DNA from: Bemisia tabaci
Lineage: Eukaryota > Arthropoda > Insecta > Hemiptera > Aleyrodidae
NCBI RefSeq assembly: GCF_918797505.1
Contig: NC_092802.1
Span: 11,427,480-11,491,479, forward strand
Direction of reading: 5' to 3'
DNA length: 64,000 nucleotides
This document shows positions 45,267 to 56,452 of this stretch, piece after piece. Both the position numbers and the translations under genes were made by a program. The number at the start of each line of letters is the position of its first letter. The stretch's first letter is position 1. Under the pieces are notes generated by a model, which had not been told where the DNA came from, searched no databases, and was given only the letters and a program-made list of their open reading frames with translations.

Positions 45267-47958
45267 CGTCAAAGCCGGTACATTCTCGGTGTAGTGTCTG
45301 GATGAGCTCATGTGTCGGATTCTTCAGGTGTCCATCAAGAATGGTGTCGGAGATGGCAAAACACTCGGCCTTGCAAGCATTATGTGCCGATGTTGAATTC
45401 TTTTTCAACATACTTGCATTACACTGAAAAATTACATTGAATCACGTCAAAAACTGTTTCAATTACAATTGGACTGCATTTTGCAATTTGGACCTATAAA
45501 TTCCGGTCCGGTTTAAAAACAACGTATGTGCCATTAGTTTCTCTACGCACATAAGTGCTTTTTCAGATGAGCCAGACTTTATAGGTCCAAATTGCAAAAT
45601 GCAGTCCAATTTGTAACACTCGTATCAACGGTGAAACCACCAGACCACGTATTTCGGTTTGCCATGTTTCAGACTTGACAGACTCAACTTTTTTAAATGG
45701 AAAACTACTCAAAGTCTGCTCTTGAAAACCTTTACGATTTTTCTTCTCTTCGTGAAAACTCTTCGGAATGATACTTACTTGTTCTCATTCAAAGAAACAA
45801 AATGGGGGCAAAGATTTTTAAGTGCCGCAAACGAGATTCGCGGTCTCGTAGTTTCACCGTCGCTATAGTTCAAACTGGACGAATTTCTATCAAACAAAAC
45901 TATGTGCAAAAAGACATGAGCCCTGAGACCCTAAGAATATGTGCATATCAGGGCTCACGTCATAATGCACATAGTTCTGTTTGATACAGATACGTCCAAC
46001 TATACTTATCTTAACGGGAAACTGTCTAAAATTTGTAACAGATGATGTAAATAATCTCAGAAACGAATAAATATAAATACAATTTTAAAGAAAAGGAAAA
46101 AACTTTAGGATCATGGCCGATGTAATAAACATATTCTACTTCATTTTCTCTGACTCATACTGATAAAGTCATAGATGCTCATAATGGGCCTCTAGATCGG
46201 GTATGGATACTTATACTTATTTTTATTATTTAATAATATAAAATATATAAGTATATTAAATACTTCTCTCAGCAGGCATACAAAGACAGCAATGGACCAC
46301 TAGATAAGGTACGAATTTCAGCATTCTGATACATGTTCCTTAACTAAAATTTCACGTAGAATACGACGCGCACAACGAAAATTACCGAAATCAACTCCTT
46401 CCAAAGATATTTAATGAATCTTGATACGTGAATTCAAACCACCCTCTCATGAAAACTTCAGAATCACGCATGAAACTGTGAATCACGCAGAGCATTGGCT
46501 CTGCGTGATTCACATCGTGCGCTAAACGTTATCATGACAGTCTCTGCGATATAAAAATCTGGCAACCTCAATCTTGACGCTTTGGCTCAGCTGCAGCGAA
46601 TTGCTCATAGTGTGAACAACACATGGTGGGATATGAACATTACTCGATTGAGAAGCTTGTTGAAACCGCTGTGGTGCGCGATTTGACTCACGTAGAGCTT
46701 TGAGTTTCTTGTCAGCGGGCAGTTCAAATTCCTCGTAACCAATGTGAAATAAAAACGTTAATATCTTCGTTTGGAGTTTGTTTCATCAGTTTTCGTTGCG
46801 CGAATCGTTTTCTACGTGAAATTTTGGTTAAGAAACATGTATCAGAATGCTTAAATTCGTACCTTGTCTAGTGGTCCATTGACATATAATTTGAAGATTT
46901 CAAAGTGAATTTCTGCAATTTCCTCAGATTTGAGGATATTCAAGGACTTTATAATGCGTCAAAAAAACAACAACAACAACTTAATAGTAATAAATTTTTT
47001 GAGTCTGCTTCAGAGACGTGCAGCGATCACAGGGCGTAGCTCCGTAGTATATATGAAAATTCGAACGAAAGAACACGCGCAGGACAGCACGTATGCCAGT
47101 CTCGCCTACTACTAGCGTAACATGAAAATTAAATGTAAAAAAAAAATTATGTTGAAAATAAATTTATTGATTTTAATAATTATCCAAATGGATTTCTGAG
47201 TATCTCAAATGGCTGGCGGAAATTTGACAAAGAAAGGAGGCTTCTCTCAATAAAGTTTTACGCTCAGACGTTACGAATCCCATTTTCTAAGAAATTTAAT
47301 AAAATAATTAAATAAATAATTAAATAATAATTAAAAATTAAATAATTCTTGCGCTTTTGGCTCTCTTCAGTAACACTGCGGTAGGGGCTGTTGTCTGTCC
47401 GTAGCCGAAAAAAACATGGAAATTGGTTCTGCAGAGCGTCATAGAACAAACTGTGACATCAAATGAAAAGCTTGGACAGAAACTACGATTCCTTAATTTA
47501 AAAAAAAAGTTTAAAAAACTTAAAAATTTTATTTTGAAAATTGAAAAAAAATTAAACAAATTTAAACACATGTAAAAATAATGGAACGATTTAAAAAAAC
47601 TTAAAAAAAACTTAAAAAAAGTAGGGGTTCAGAGAGTTGACAGTGATAATATACTGATGATGAGTAGAGGAGGCGACGTTTTTGCCTTACGTTTGTGGTT
47701 TTCCACACTGCGGAGTAAGATGAGTATTTTATTTTGAGAATGATAAATGATGTTACTCACATCATCTGCCTTGGCATCTGGAGCGTAAAGATGTATGTAT
47801 TTATTCTGGTTTTCGAAGAATTCTCTCATCACGATTTCAGCGATATCTTCATCGCTGAGGCTTGATATACTATGTCCCAATTCTGTATAACCAGGGTGAC
47901 CGTGGCCGGATGCCAACGATATGTAAGCACAGGTCACCAACACCAGTCGCAGATTCAT
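45267..47958 (-). CDS. secreted protein with OBP-like cysteine pattern, first two coding exons
   Basis: Minus-strand exons 47958-47761 and 45423-45267 join in phase 0 and leave a GTAAAA donor at 45266 in phase 1, so more exons follow at lower coordinates (not found). Exon one starts MNLRLVLVTCAYISLASG, a clear signal peptide, followed by an acidic, helix-prone stretch (SLSDEDIAEIVMREFF) and donor GTGAGT. Exon two begins at CNASMLKKNS and has cysteines spaced C-x15-C-x3-C-x26-C. The C-x3-C pair followed by a conserved-looking DG (ILDGHL) recalls insect odorant-binding proteins, whose C2-x3-C3 pair is diagnostic, but the outer spacings are shorter than classical. Possible role: carrier of small hydrophobic ligands outside cells; this is inference. 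The 2.34-kb intron holds four mobile elements. Confidence 0.5.
45467..45611. mobile_element. MITE, ATTGGACTGCATTTTGCAA family
   Basis: 145-bp palindrome, AATTGGACTGCATTTTGCAA to TTGCAAAATGCAGTCCAATT, 40 bp upstream (in gene sense) of exon 45423-45267. Confidence 0.8.
45624..45862. mobile_element. MITE, GACGGTGTAAGTC family (diverged)
   Basis: ATCAACGGTGAAACCACCAG to TAGTTTCACCGTCG, about 239 bp, interior matching 28327-28572. Confidence 0.65.
45870..45995. mobile_element. hairpin element, TTGGACGTATTTATG family
   Basis: Arms AAACTGGACGAATTTCTATC/AAACAAAACTATGTGCA pair with TGCACATAGTTCTGTTTGAT..CGTCCAA. The centre repeats GAGCCCTGA. About 126 bp. Confidence 0.6.
46294..46877. mobile_element. 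inverted-repeat element, GGACCACTAGACAAGG family
   Basis: GGACCACTAGATAAGGTACG to CGTACCTTGTCTAGTGGTCC, 584 bp, second full copy. It carries a local duplication of AATCACGCA words absent from 12249-12796. Confidence 0.8.
46878..47760. other. intron of the OBP-like gene; no exon found
   Basis: AT-rich, with A-rich tracts near 47.48-47.62 kb. The open frame reading through 47629-47760 is a continuation past the exon donor and is probably not coding. Confidence 0.4.
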
Positions 47959-48501
47959 GCTTGCGGTGGATCCATGCGACCAGATCGAAAATATGGATGC
48001 ACACTCAGTAAGGAACCACTTAACCCGAGACTGTTCGGTGAGTATCTCTGTCCATTGTAACCAAAGGAGTACACCACAATCCTGTGGAGCTACAATCGAA
48101 GTGCCAGGGTGATGGAGTATGACCGCGGTGCGGTTTGAGATTGAGCTGTCGCAAATTTTCCTCATCATGAAAAGGGAAAAAAAGGACAATGATGGAAAAG
48201 CCATAGCTCGAGAGCATCAGCTTTTAAGTACATCCTGACGTGTTCCGCTAATGTATTCTCTATTTCTGCAATAGGGAAATAACAATGTGAAATTGTCGAA
48301 TTTCCTCCGATAAACCACGATTTTTCAGGAGCACACTGGTCGCTTTCTCTTTTAAATTCATCGGGTTAGTTGCGCGCTTTCCATTCATGAGCGGAAATGA
48401 GAAGGCTCAGGCAGAATGTTAAAAGTTCATGAAAAATAAAATCTTGAAATTTCATGTGAATATTTCATGTTTCAGAAATTTATGAAACATGTTGAAAAAT
48501 A

Positions 48502-48707
48502 CACTGAAAAAAAAGTAGCTTGGATCAAGCATGATAATTCTTGAATTTGCCGCCAAGAATTTTCTTTATCTTGCTTTAAGCTGACTTTTTCTTGATTCAA
48601 GAAAAATATGGGTCAAGCAAAAAAATAGCTTATATTAACCAGCAAAATTCTTGATTTAGGAAGAAATACTTCTTGGCGGCAAATTTAAGATTCTTTTTTT
48701 TCCAGTG
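48502..48707. mobile_element. TA-flanked MITE, CACTG/CAGTG family
   Basis: CACTGAAAAAAAAGTAGCTT to TTTTTTTTCCAGTG, 206 bp, between TA (48500-48501) and TA (48708-48709). The duplicate at 60344-60345 has a single TA at the same point, an empty site. Confidence 0.92.
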
Positions 48708-49047
48708 TACCGGTTCCTTTTCATATATCGCAAAATGTAAAAATTGTGACTTTCTTCTATGTTTGAGTGCGGGTTGCATACTCTAACCCCTGAAAAATAT
48801 GAAATATTTCACAGCCTCGTAAAGTTTCATGAAACATTTCACATCCTCGTGAAATTTCATGAAAAATGTTCCACTAAAATTTCCAATATCTCACTTTTCT
48901 TACAATTTCATGCCACCCTGGTCCTGGGGAGCCTCTCCCCCAGAGATTTCCCCGGTCCCTCTAAGGAATGATGAGGGATTCTGTTGAGTATAAGAGGATG
49001 ATAAATCTTTTATCTCTGAAATCTAGACGTGGCTACAATAATTGCAT

Positions 49048-49316
49048 ATAGACAGTGAAAGTCCGCAATCACGTATCTCGGTTTGCGACGTCACAGATTT
49101 CCTGTCGTGCTTCAATTTTTAAATGAAAAACTTCTCAACAGCAATTCTTAAAAAAATTCAAGCAATTCAGCAAAAATTGCGGAGATTTTCCTTCTCTGTG
49201 CGAAAGAAATTCAGCGAAAACCTCAAAGAATGATGTAGATTTTTCCCTACAAAAATTCAAATAGGAGCGGAGATTTTCGAGCACCGCAAACGAGATACGT
49301 GGTTGCGGAGACGATA
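49048..49316. mobile_element. MITE, GACGGTGTAAGTC family
   Basis: ATAGACAGTGAAAGTCCGCA to the worn inverse GTTGCGGAGACGATAT, with interior CGGTTTGCGACGTCACAGA. About 269 bp, absent from the duplicate. Confidence 0.65.
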
Positions 49317-50657
49317 TGCGGGAAAAATAAATTTTTTCAGGAAAAACATGTTTAAAGTTTTACCTCGTGAATAAAACATCTTGTTTTTCGGAAACTCAGC
49401 GGGGGGGTATTTTCTTTACCAGTTTAAGGTTTGAACCCTTCAAAAAGATAATTTTTCTAACCATCAAATGAATGTTGTATAAGAGTTAATAACATTGGCG
49501 AATCCAGAAAATTGGCAACATTGTCTTTTTTCCATTTAAACCTATGGCATGGCAATGTATCGATTTTCGGAGGGGCCAGGTGCTCCGACAATAAGAATCG
49601 ATTATTTAGCATAGGTTTAAATGGCGGAAATTCGGTGCTACCAAATTGCTAGATCCGCCTTTGGATATTTGGGCAACGCGAAAGGCAATGCTAAAATACA
49701 ATATGCTAAAATAATTGTTTGCTAAAGCTATTCAAACTGGTTATCATACACATTATTTAATAAAAAAATATTGTTTTATGTGAACATATTTGGCAAAATT
49801 TGAACGCAAGAGTAGGCGTTCTTACGTAGTTCGGCAGAGTTTGCATCACATGCGAGAGAGTTAGCCTGTTCATCCTACAATAATGGAATTTTACATTGTT
49901 CCATGTGTAAAAGCTGTCAAGCTGTCGGTGCCCGATAGACTTTTTTGCGCTGGATACTGCCACTCAAATGTCCATCTCGCGCGACAAATATAGATGTTTT
50001 TAAAATTGATCCTTTACGTTGGCAAAAATGACACAAATGACAAATTATGTTTCTGGTGGTAAGGGGGGGGGGGAGGGGGGAGTTGGTGGCAGTCATAGGA
50101 CCCGGACCTTGAAACTGGCATCAGGGCCCGAGGTGGGATACGGCAGGCCTGATGACTATTGTGTTATCCTATTTTGATGAGAATACCTCATTCGACGGAA
50201 TGGAACGATAGAGCAGCAATTTTGACTGCCTCTAACGACCGTTTTGACAAATAAAACACCTGTGACGGTCGTGACGTAAAAACTTAATGACAGCATATTT
50301 TTTTTAAATATTTTGGGTGAAAAACACATTCGTTTCAAACATCAAATACATTGATAATTCAACTACAAGATGAAACAAGTTGGATTTTGCAATCACTAGC
50401 GATAGCAATATTCGTCATGGGAACGTTAGCTTCTGGGGTATGAAAATGTTAAGGTACAGTTCGTTTGTAGTATCTTCTGAATTGAAGGGGCTATGTAATT
50501 TTGTGTTGACATCTCTTTTTTAACATTTTTAATTATTTTCTTTGCATACAAGAAAGCTGTTATGTACCAATTATTTATTTTCGTTGGATTATATATGGTT
50601 CTCGGAAGTTAACGCATTTAAGTTTCAGGTTCGCTTTTTCGGCGTAAAGTATACGTA

Positions 50658-51627
50658 AGGTGTCCCAAAAGTACCGGGACTTGTTCTGTAACTTCGAAAG
50701 TAAGATAGATACAGACATGATCTTGATCTCATTTTAAAGATCAACTCAATACCTATCGATTAAAACCAAGATCAGCTCAATCGGATAAAAATGACCGAGT
50801 TATGGCAATTTGAAATCAGCGAGGAAAGTTTACCCCTACGGTTTTTAAGGAAGATTCTTCATCGCCGTAAATCGAAAAGTCGGCCGATAAAGTGATGCTT
50901 ATTGTGTTTTTTTTTATTTTCGAGGTGTCATTTATCAACATTTTGTACCATCAAACACAACAGTTGACAGTGCGTATCATTGCAAAGTACTAAAGGAGTT
51001 GAGAATGCACATTTCCCGGAAACGGTCGGACTTGAAAGCTTCGTGGATACTCCATCAAGACAATGCGCGGCCTCACACATCGAGCTTAACACGTGAATTT
51101 ATGAGTAAAAATGGAGTTGAAACAATCCCTCATCCCCCTTATAGCCCTGACTTGGCTCCATGTGATTTTTGGATGTTTCCTACGCTTAAAAAGGAGCTTC
51201 GCGGACGAAGATTCGTATCGAAGACCGAAATCCAGAATGCAAATCAAAACTTCTTCAACTCCATCCCAGAGGAAGAATTCAGGAAAACAATGTTGGATAA
51301 GTGGCAATGAGCGCATGAAAAAGTGCATCCGGTTTGATGGACGGTACTTTGAAAAGCAAAAGGAAGTTATGGAACATTCGGAGGAAAGTGGATACGAATA
51401 TTAACTTTTTGAATCCTGGTAAGCGAAAAATCTTCCTAAAAACCGTAGGGGTAAACTTTCCTCACTAATTTCAAATTGTCATAACTCGGTCAATTTTTAT
51501 TCGATTGAGCTGATCTTGGTTTTAATCGATAGGTATTGAGTTGATCTTTAAAATGAGACCAAAATCATGTCTGTATCTATCTTACTTTTGAAGTTACAGA
51601 ACCAGTCCCGGTACTTTTGGGACACCC
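50658..51627 (+). mobile_element. mariner element with about 200-bp inverted ends
   Basis: Ends AGGTGTCCCAAAAGTACCGG and CCGGTACTTTTGGGACACCC lie between TA (50656-50657 and 51628-51629). The inverted arms extend about 200 bp (ATGATCTTGATCTCATTTTA, GGGGTAAACTTTCC). The length of 970 bp and the loss of the transposase N-terminus mark it as a deletion derivative. Confidence 0.9.
50878..51310 (+). pseudogene. mariner transposase remnant (D34D)
   Basis: Recognisable from KVML (about 50890) through GVIYQHFVPSNTTVDSAYHC, WILHQDNARPHTS and YSPDLAPCDFW to a stop at 51308-51310. The last two catalytic aspartates are 34 residues apart. Where the first catalytic Asp is expected (the WDFRG-type motif) the frame reads Tyr. 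The poly(T) run just before it (about 50907-50918) has shifted the frame. The DNA-binding N-terminus is deleted. Inactive. Confidence 0.85.
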
Positions 51628-51629
51628 TA

Positions 51630-52597
51630 CGTATGATATTTTTACTCTACACATATGCCCGAATACGCATCATAAGGGACCTATGTGCTTCCTAAGTTGC
51701 CAAGTATTAATTATTGTTAGATGATTGGTCTAAAACATTCAATACAACCAGTAAAAATTAACTGTTCCCTGCGAGATTCGAACCCCCGCTCGCACATAAA
51801 ATGACCTTCCCCCAGAGTCAGACCAGTGTCGTAGCTAACTGTGCTATCTCGCCACTCAGAATCATTGGGAGAAAAGAAAACAGTTCAGTGATCTCGGACG
51901 CTGAGCGGGGCTTCACAAAAGACGTCCTTGAGATATCGGCGGTTCGGCCACTGCTGTTATAAGAGACAACGGATTAAGCGCATTTCTCTGTGAGACATTG
52001 TTTGCTATGCTTTCATGTGTCACAAGGTTCATCTCAGCATGCATTTGCTATCGCGGCTGTAAACTGAGGCAATATTTCTGTATTCATGGATTAAATCCAT
52101 CAATCGAGTTCTGATTTTGGCTCATATATCCGTAACGGGTCCTCCAGAGCAATTTTTCACCTTGTACGATGGTTATTATTTCTTTATATGTATGTTTAAA
52201 ATTTGAGGTGGGATAATGGCGGCTTCTCAAGAGCAACGAGGTAGGCGATCTTTTGCACCAACGAACAGAAAACTGATGGCGAAAAATAACCAATCGGAAC
52301 CTCCCAAAAAAAAAGAATTTGCCCAAAATCGGAACTTCGTGGTTCTGCGCAGATTTACCAGTCAGACACGACATCTCAAGGTGGAAAAAAACTCGCTGAA
52401 AGCGAATTTTAGAAATCAACACAACTTGACGTAGAGACATGATTGGCTAAAAAATACAACGGTTTTTGATACATCGGAAAATGAACCAAAAATCGAAGAC
52501 TGGGCGAAACGCTCAAGGTCGCAGAGGCATAGGGAATCACATAGCAATAGCAACGGAACGATTGTAAAGACAGGTGAACTCCGTTCCCATGCCAATT
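51630..52597. other. extra sequence inside the segmental copy; one SINE-like head
   Basis: Together with 50371-50655 this flanks the mariner and is absent from the duplicate at 62.46 kb. Overlapping frames at 52.08-52.44 kb on both strands have no domain. Confidence 0.4.
51770..51862 (-). mobile_element. tRNA-like sequence, SINE head or tRNA relic
   Basis: On the minus strand, TAGCACAGTTAGCTACGACA is an A-box-like stretch and GGTTCGAATCTC a near-perfect B box, about 55 bases apart. The ends GCGAGAT/ATCTCGC can pair. The spacing with a long variable region suits a Ser/Leu-class tRNA or a SINE derived from one. No poly(A) tail identified. Confidence 0.45.
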
Positions 52598-52954
52598 AGT
52601 ACAAAAATTGAAACACTTTATCGGAAGAAAAAAATATCATGAGGCTGTAAACATTACAACCTTTAAAGCGTGACAGTGACGGTCGTGACATTTTAAGCTG
52701 TAAAATCAGAAAATGAAGCTAATACATCTGCTTGAATGTACGACAGTTCACCGCGGGCATTTCACCGCGCGACAATTCACCGCGGACATTTCACCGCCGC
52801 GACTTTTCTCCGCCACGACTTTTCACCGCCACGATTTTTCACCGCTCCACGACTTTTAAGGGGATTCCGCATATAATATTTTCACAAATATTTCCTTCAC
52901 ACTTATCCAGGCTTAGGACTGGCCAATACATGAAAAAGTTGTATATTGGGCGTG

Positions 52955-53346
52955 TTTAAAATATTTGTGAAGCACCGCTTCGAATAGACTTTTAAACTAC
53001 GAAATTGATAAGAAAAATAACACTTCATATTTCCGAGACGAAATGCTTTGATTAAAATATTTGTGAAGCACCGCTTCGAATAGACTTTTAAACTACGAAA
53101 TTGATAAGAAAAATAACACTTCATATTTCCGAGACGAAATGCTTTGATTAAAATATTTGTGAAGCACCGCTTCGAATAGACTTTTAAACTACGAAATTGA
53201 TAAGAAAAATAACACTTCATATTTCCGAGACGAAATGCTTTGATTAAAATATTTGTGAAGCACCGCTTCGAATAGACTTTTAAACTACGAAATTGATAAG
53301 AAAAATAACACTTCATATTTCCGAGACGAAATGCTTTGATTAAAAC
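52955..53346. repeat. 96-bp tandem repeat, four copies, virtually identical
   Basis: TAAAATATTTGTGAAGCACC recurs exactly every 96 bp (52957, 53053, 53149, 53245), with a diverged fifth start at 53341. Because 96 is divisible by three, the minus strand reads as a 32-residue repeat (MKCYFSYQFRSLKVYSKRCF..) of 137 codons. I doubt this is a protein. Confidence 0.92.
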
Positions 53347-53422
53347 ATTTGTGAAACACCACTTTTAATTGTCTTTTACAGTACGTAACGCTGCTTGCTG
53401 ATTCTACATCTGATAGATATTT

Positions 53423-53743
53423 TTAGGAGTAAAACTGCAGGTTGTGAGCCACTCCCCTCAAAAATTCGAGGGTACCCCTGTTCGCAAAATCTTCGCAGAC
53501 TTCTTTCAATCGATCTGTCAATTTTCGATACTTTTCCTTTTGCTGATACGGTTGTCTGCCGGCAAGGATGTCCTCGAACCTTAATCTGATCACTTTTTCT
53601 TCTTTCTTGAAAGCGTTTATGACCTTCCACACAGTTGGATGTTTGGCACCTAAAACTGAATTAAATACGTTGTGGGACCCTTCTACAGAGTTGTTGGTTT
53701 TAACAAATTCCATAATTGCACCAAAACTTAAACACCTTTTCAA
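53423..53743 (-). pseudogene. MULE transposase C-terminal fragment
   Basis: Minus-strand frame contains TNNSVEGSHNVFNSVLGAKH, HPTVWKVINAFKKEE and LAGRQPYQQKEKYRKL, a pattern I associate with the C-terminus of MULE transposases from FLYWCH-containing animal elements (N-N-x-x-E-x-x-H-x-x-F..). The DDE core and zinc finger are absent from the window, so the element depends on others for movement. Confidence 0.6.
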
Positions 53744-54119
53744 AAATTAAAATTTCATCAATAATTAAAATTTACCATACTAATAAAATCAATTGTTGAA
53801 ACGAACGACGAGAACAAGTTCTGTAAAACAACGCACTACACACATTTCAGTCCGACAGTTAATATCGGACTGCGATGAGTTTAGTATCACGAGAGGTCAT
53901 TTTGCAACCCTTTCGCATCTCTTGGGTTTTCCCTAAGACCGCTCAGGTAGACAAGGGTCATCCACCTTTGTTTACTCCCTTTCCCATTCTCCTTTCTGCA
54001 CTGCCTGGCATTGTGGCGGTGAAATAACGTGGCGGTGTAAGGTCGGAGCGGTGTGAGGTCGCGCGGTGGACTGTCCGCGGTGAAGTGTCGCGCGGTGAAA
54101 TGTCCGCGGTGAACTGTCG

Positions 54120-54369
54120 CCGGACGACTTAGTGGTGGCCACGGGGACAGCTTCAATAAACCCTGGATCCCCCCTAGCCTCCCCAAATCCGACAGGTCCT
54201 ACTCGTCCTTCATGAAATCTCTGCTCTCGAGGTCTTCAAGATCCTCAAGGCGTTCTTCTCCTGAAAAAAATTTCTCACGCTCGAATTCCAGAGAGAAGTC
54301 CGTCACAGTCACAGATCCCGAAAACCCTGTCCCATAATAATTGGGTAGAGCACCCAGCGATATCCCGGT
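54120..54369 (+). pseudogene. partial copy of the Arg/Ser-rich exon 42439-43085
   Basis: From GTGGTGGCCACGGGGACAGC to CAGCGATATCCCGGTAACCAG it matches the minus strand of 42448-42755 with substitutions and small deletions. The parent frame stays open for about 70 codons (GGHGDSFNKPWIPPSLPK..) and ends at TAA before the MITE. The 5' part of the exon is cut off by the MULE end at 54119. The MITE next to it was copied along with it. Confidence 0.75.
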
Positions 54370-54372
54370 AAC

Positions 54373-54531
54373 CAGTGGCGGGCGTGAATGATCGATTATC
54401 GATATTTCCCCATTTGAAGCTATGGTAAAGAATCGATTATTCAGGTGTTCGTTGAGAACACCCTATTTATCGATACTTTCTGTAGCTTTAAATGGCAAAT
54501 CAATCGATACATCGCAAAGCACGCCATGTCA
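54373..54531. mobile_element. hAT-like MITE, CAGTGGCG family, last bases lost
   Basis: Starts CAGTGGCGGGCGTGAATGAT and runs to CACGCCATGTCA, where the final CTG is replaced by the start of a solo MULE end. It corresponds to 42295-42457 at the other gene fragment. Confidence 0.8.
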
Positions 54532-54650
54532 CACCGCGGGCATTTCACCGCGCGACAATTCACCGCGGACATTTCACCGCCGCGACTTTTCTCCGCCACG
54601 ACTTTTCACCGCCACGATTTTTCACCGCTCCACGACTTTTAAGGGGATTC
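54532..54650. mobile_element. solo MULE end
   Basis: Nearly identical to 52748-52866 (CACCGCGGGCATTTCACCGC.. to CCACGACTTTTAAGGGGATT). It begins inside the MITE and is followed by a poly(A) run (54661-54685). Confidence 0.75.
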
Positions 54651-55679
54651 CTACCTACCTAAAAAAAAAAAAAAAAAAAAAAAAAGTAAAAAAATACAAT
54701 GAAGTAAAAAATAAAATAAAGTAAATTAATAATATTAAGTAGATAAATAAAATAAAGTAAATTAATAAAATAAAGTCAATAAATAAATAAAGTAAATACA
54801 TAAAATACCTGAAGTCTAAAGAAAATCAACTAAAAAAACAAAATGAAGTAAAACAAATGACGTAAAATAATATAATGATAGTCCAGTCATTCTAGCCAAA
54901 AAAAGGGCCTAACCTCGGACAAATTAGCACAAACTTCTCTTGTGCTTTAAAGTGCTCCAAAACATGTCTGGAGCCCCCCCAAAAAAGTTTACCATTAGCC
55001 CCCCTCGGGAACACAGTCAAAATTGCTTATAACAAAATGGCGGCCGACTGAAATTACGTGTAAATTGATGGTTGACTTCGTCAGCGTTTCCCCAATTTTG
55101 CGTGATTCTAGTGCATCCAGTGAAAAAAATCATTCTTGTCATTTTTTTAGAGTATAAAATTCTGCTTACAAACATGTATAAGTTTTTTTTAATTTTGACT
55201 TGTTGGTGCCGAGCTACGAGGTCAGACACCGAAAAAAAAGGCTAGAATTTTCTTGAAATTTCAAGTTTGGTTTGTAACTTTTAAGATACAGTTTTGGCAG
55301 AATTTTTTCTCTCAAAACTGTTGGCACCAATGGAAAGAGCGTGAAATTTTCTTTTCAAAACACATATTACATCAAAATTTTACTGAAGGTATAAGACCTT
55401 TATAGGGCCTTTATGGAATTGTGTCAAATTCGACATTTTTTACTTTTTGTAAATTTTGGCTTGAATTTCGATTAATGTGACCCTCTTTCACGTATATTCG
55501 ACTATTTTTGAAATAAATTGTGTTATTAATTTAATAGTCATGGTACATAGTAAAGGGAGAAGCACCTTAGAGCAAGGATGGTCGACCGGGGGGGGGGGGG
55601 GGGGGGGCATATCTTATCCGTTCACTGTTTGGACTATCGCAGCTAAAGATTCTAAGAAAAAAAAGGCAAAACACCTACT

Positions 55680-56135
55680 TGTCGGCAGATTTTCATGAAA
55701 TTTGGTGTACCCCGGTATGTCGATCTAGGAAATTCGAATTTGACAAATTCAAGATGGCGGAAAAAAGATGGCGGCAATAATTTGTTAGATACCTGTTTAT
55801 CGACTGATTTGCATGAAACTTAGTATAACCCTGTATTTAGCCCTAGAGAATTTGAATTTGATGTCGAATTTAACCAGAATTAAAATCAAAGATGGTGGGA
55901 AGAAGGTGGTGGCTATAATTTTTTAAAATTAAAGATGGCGGGTACAATTTGAAAACTACCCATTTATCGGCAGATTTTCATGAAACTCGGTGTATCCTGG
56001 TATTTTGATCTGGTAAATTCGAATTTGACGTTACTTTCAGTCTGAATCAAATTCAAGATGGTGGAAAAAAGATGGCGGCCTTAATTTTTAAAATATCTGT
56101 TTATCGGCTAATTTTCATGACATTGAATATTACCT
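55680..56135. repeat. degenerate repeats of about 120-165 bp
   Basis: GATTTTCATGAAA(T/C)T(T/C)GGTGTA, AATTCGAATTTGA and AAGATGGCGG recur four times. They are probably worn tandem copies inside the large element. Confidence 0.6.
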
Positions 56136-56221
56136 AGTATTTTGACCAAAGTTTGTCAGTTTCGGTTTAAAAATTTATAATATAAGGTAATAAGACAGGG
56201 TAAAAAAGTATTTGAGGGGCT

Positions 56222-56452
56222 CGGAGGACAAGGCGCCCAAGTGCAGGTTTCGAAAAATATGACACATTTTAGTGGTTCCAACTAATTCTAGGTTTGAAAT
56301 AAAGTTGTGAAAAATTCACCGGAAGCATCCAATGCTTAAGCATCAAGATGTGAGTTTGAACTCTCTTCCTGCCATAAGGCTGTGTATAATAGTTAGCAAC
56401 TTTAAACATGTTTTTCTCGAAATAGCACTTATGCGCCTCGTCCTCCAAGCTG
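56222..56452. mobile_element. MITE, GGAGGACAAGGCGC family
   Basis: GGAGGACAAGGCGCCCAAGT to CACTTATGCGCCTCGTCCTC, 231 bp. Second copy at 63647. Confidence 0.7.

Larger units (their letters stand above)
47959..50370. repeat. segmental duplication, copy 1 (partner 59806-62610)
   Basis: Shared ordered landmarks: GCTTGCGGTGGA, GGTGCGGTTTGAGATTGAGC, TCATGAGCGGAAATGAGAAG, AATATTGTTTTATGTGAACA, TATGTTTCTGGTGGTAAGGG and CAAATACATTGATAATTCAA. The match resumes at 52598-52735 after 2.2 kb of extra sequence. It comprises the 5' flank of the OBP-like gene (minus strand) up to the base before the ATG. Confidence 0.85.
52741..54119 (-). mobile_element. Mutator-like element (MULE), defective
   Basis: Inverted ends of about 110 bp begin CGACAGTTCACCGCGG and repeat TTTCACCGC-type words. 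The 1,379-bp body holds a minus-strand transposase C-terminal exon (53423-53743) and a 96-bp tandem array (52955-53346). No clear target duplication remains because the right side abuts a duplicated gene fragment. A third, solo end lies at 54532-54650. Confidence 0.75.

Noticed and set aside
47872..48217. Frames extending the OBP-like exon upstream and antisense frames
   Set aside because: The signal peptide ATG at 47958 is the sensible start. Upstream residues are 5' flank, also duplicated at 59.8 kb without coding.
51770..51862. Functional tRNA gene
   Set aside because: A and B boxes are visible, but I cannot fold a complete cloverleaf with a clear anticodon, so it is called a SINE head or relic.
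52903..53316. 137-residue repeat protein
   Set aside because: An artefact of a perfect 96-bp tandem repeat whose length is a multiple of three; reported as a repeat instead.
52955..53346. CRISPR-like array
   Set aside because: Units are contiguous and identical, without unique spacers, and the genome is eukaryotic.
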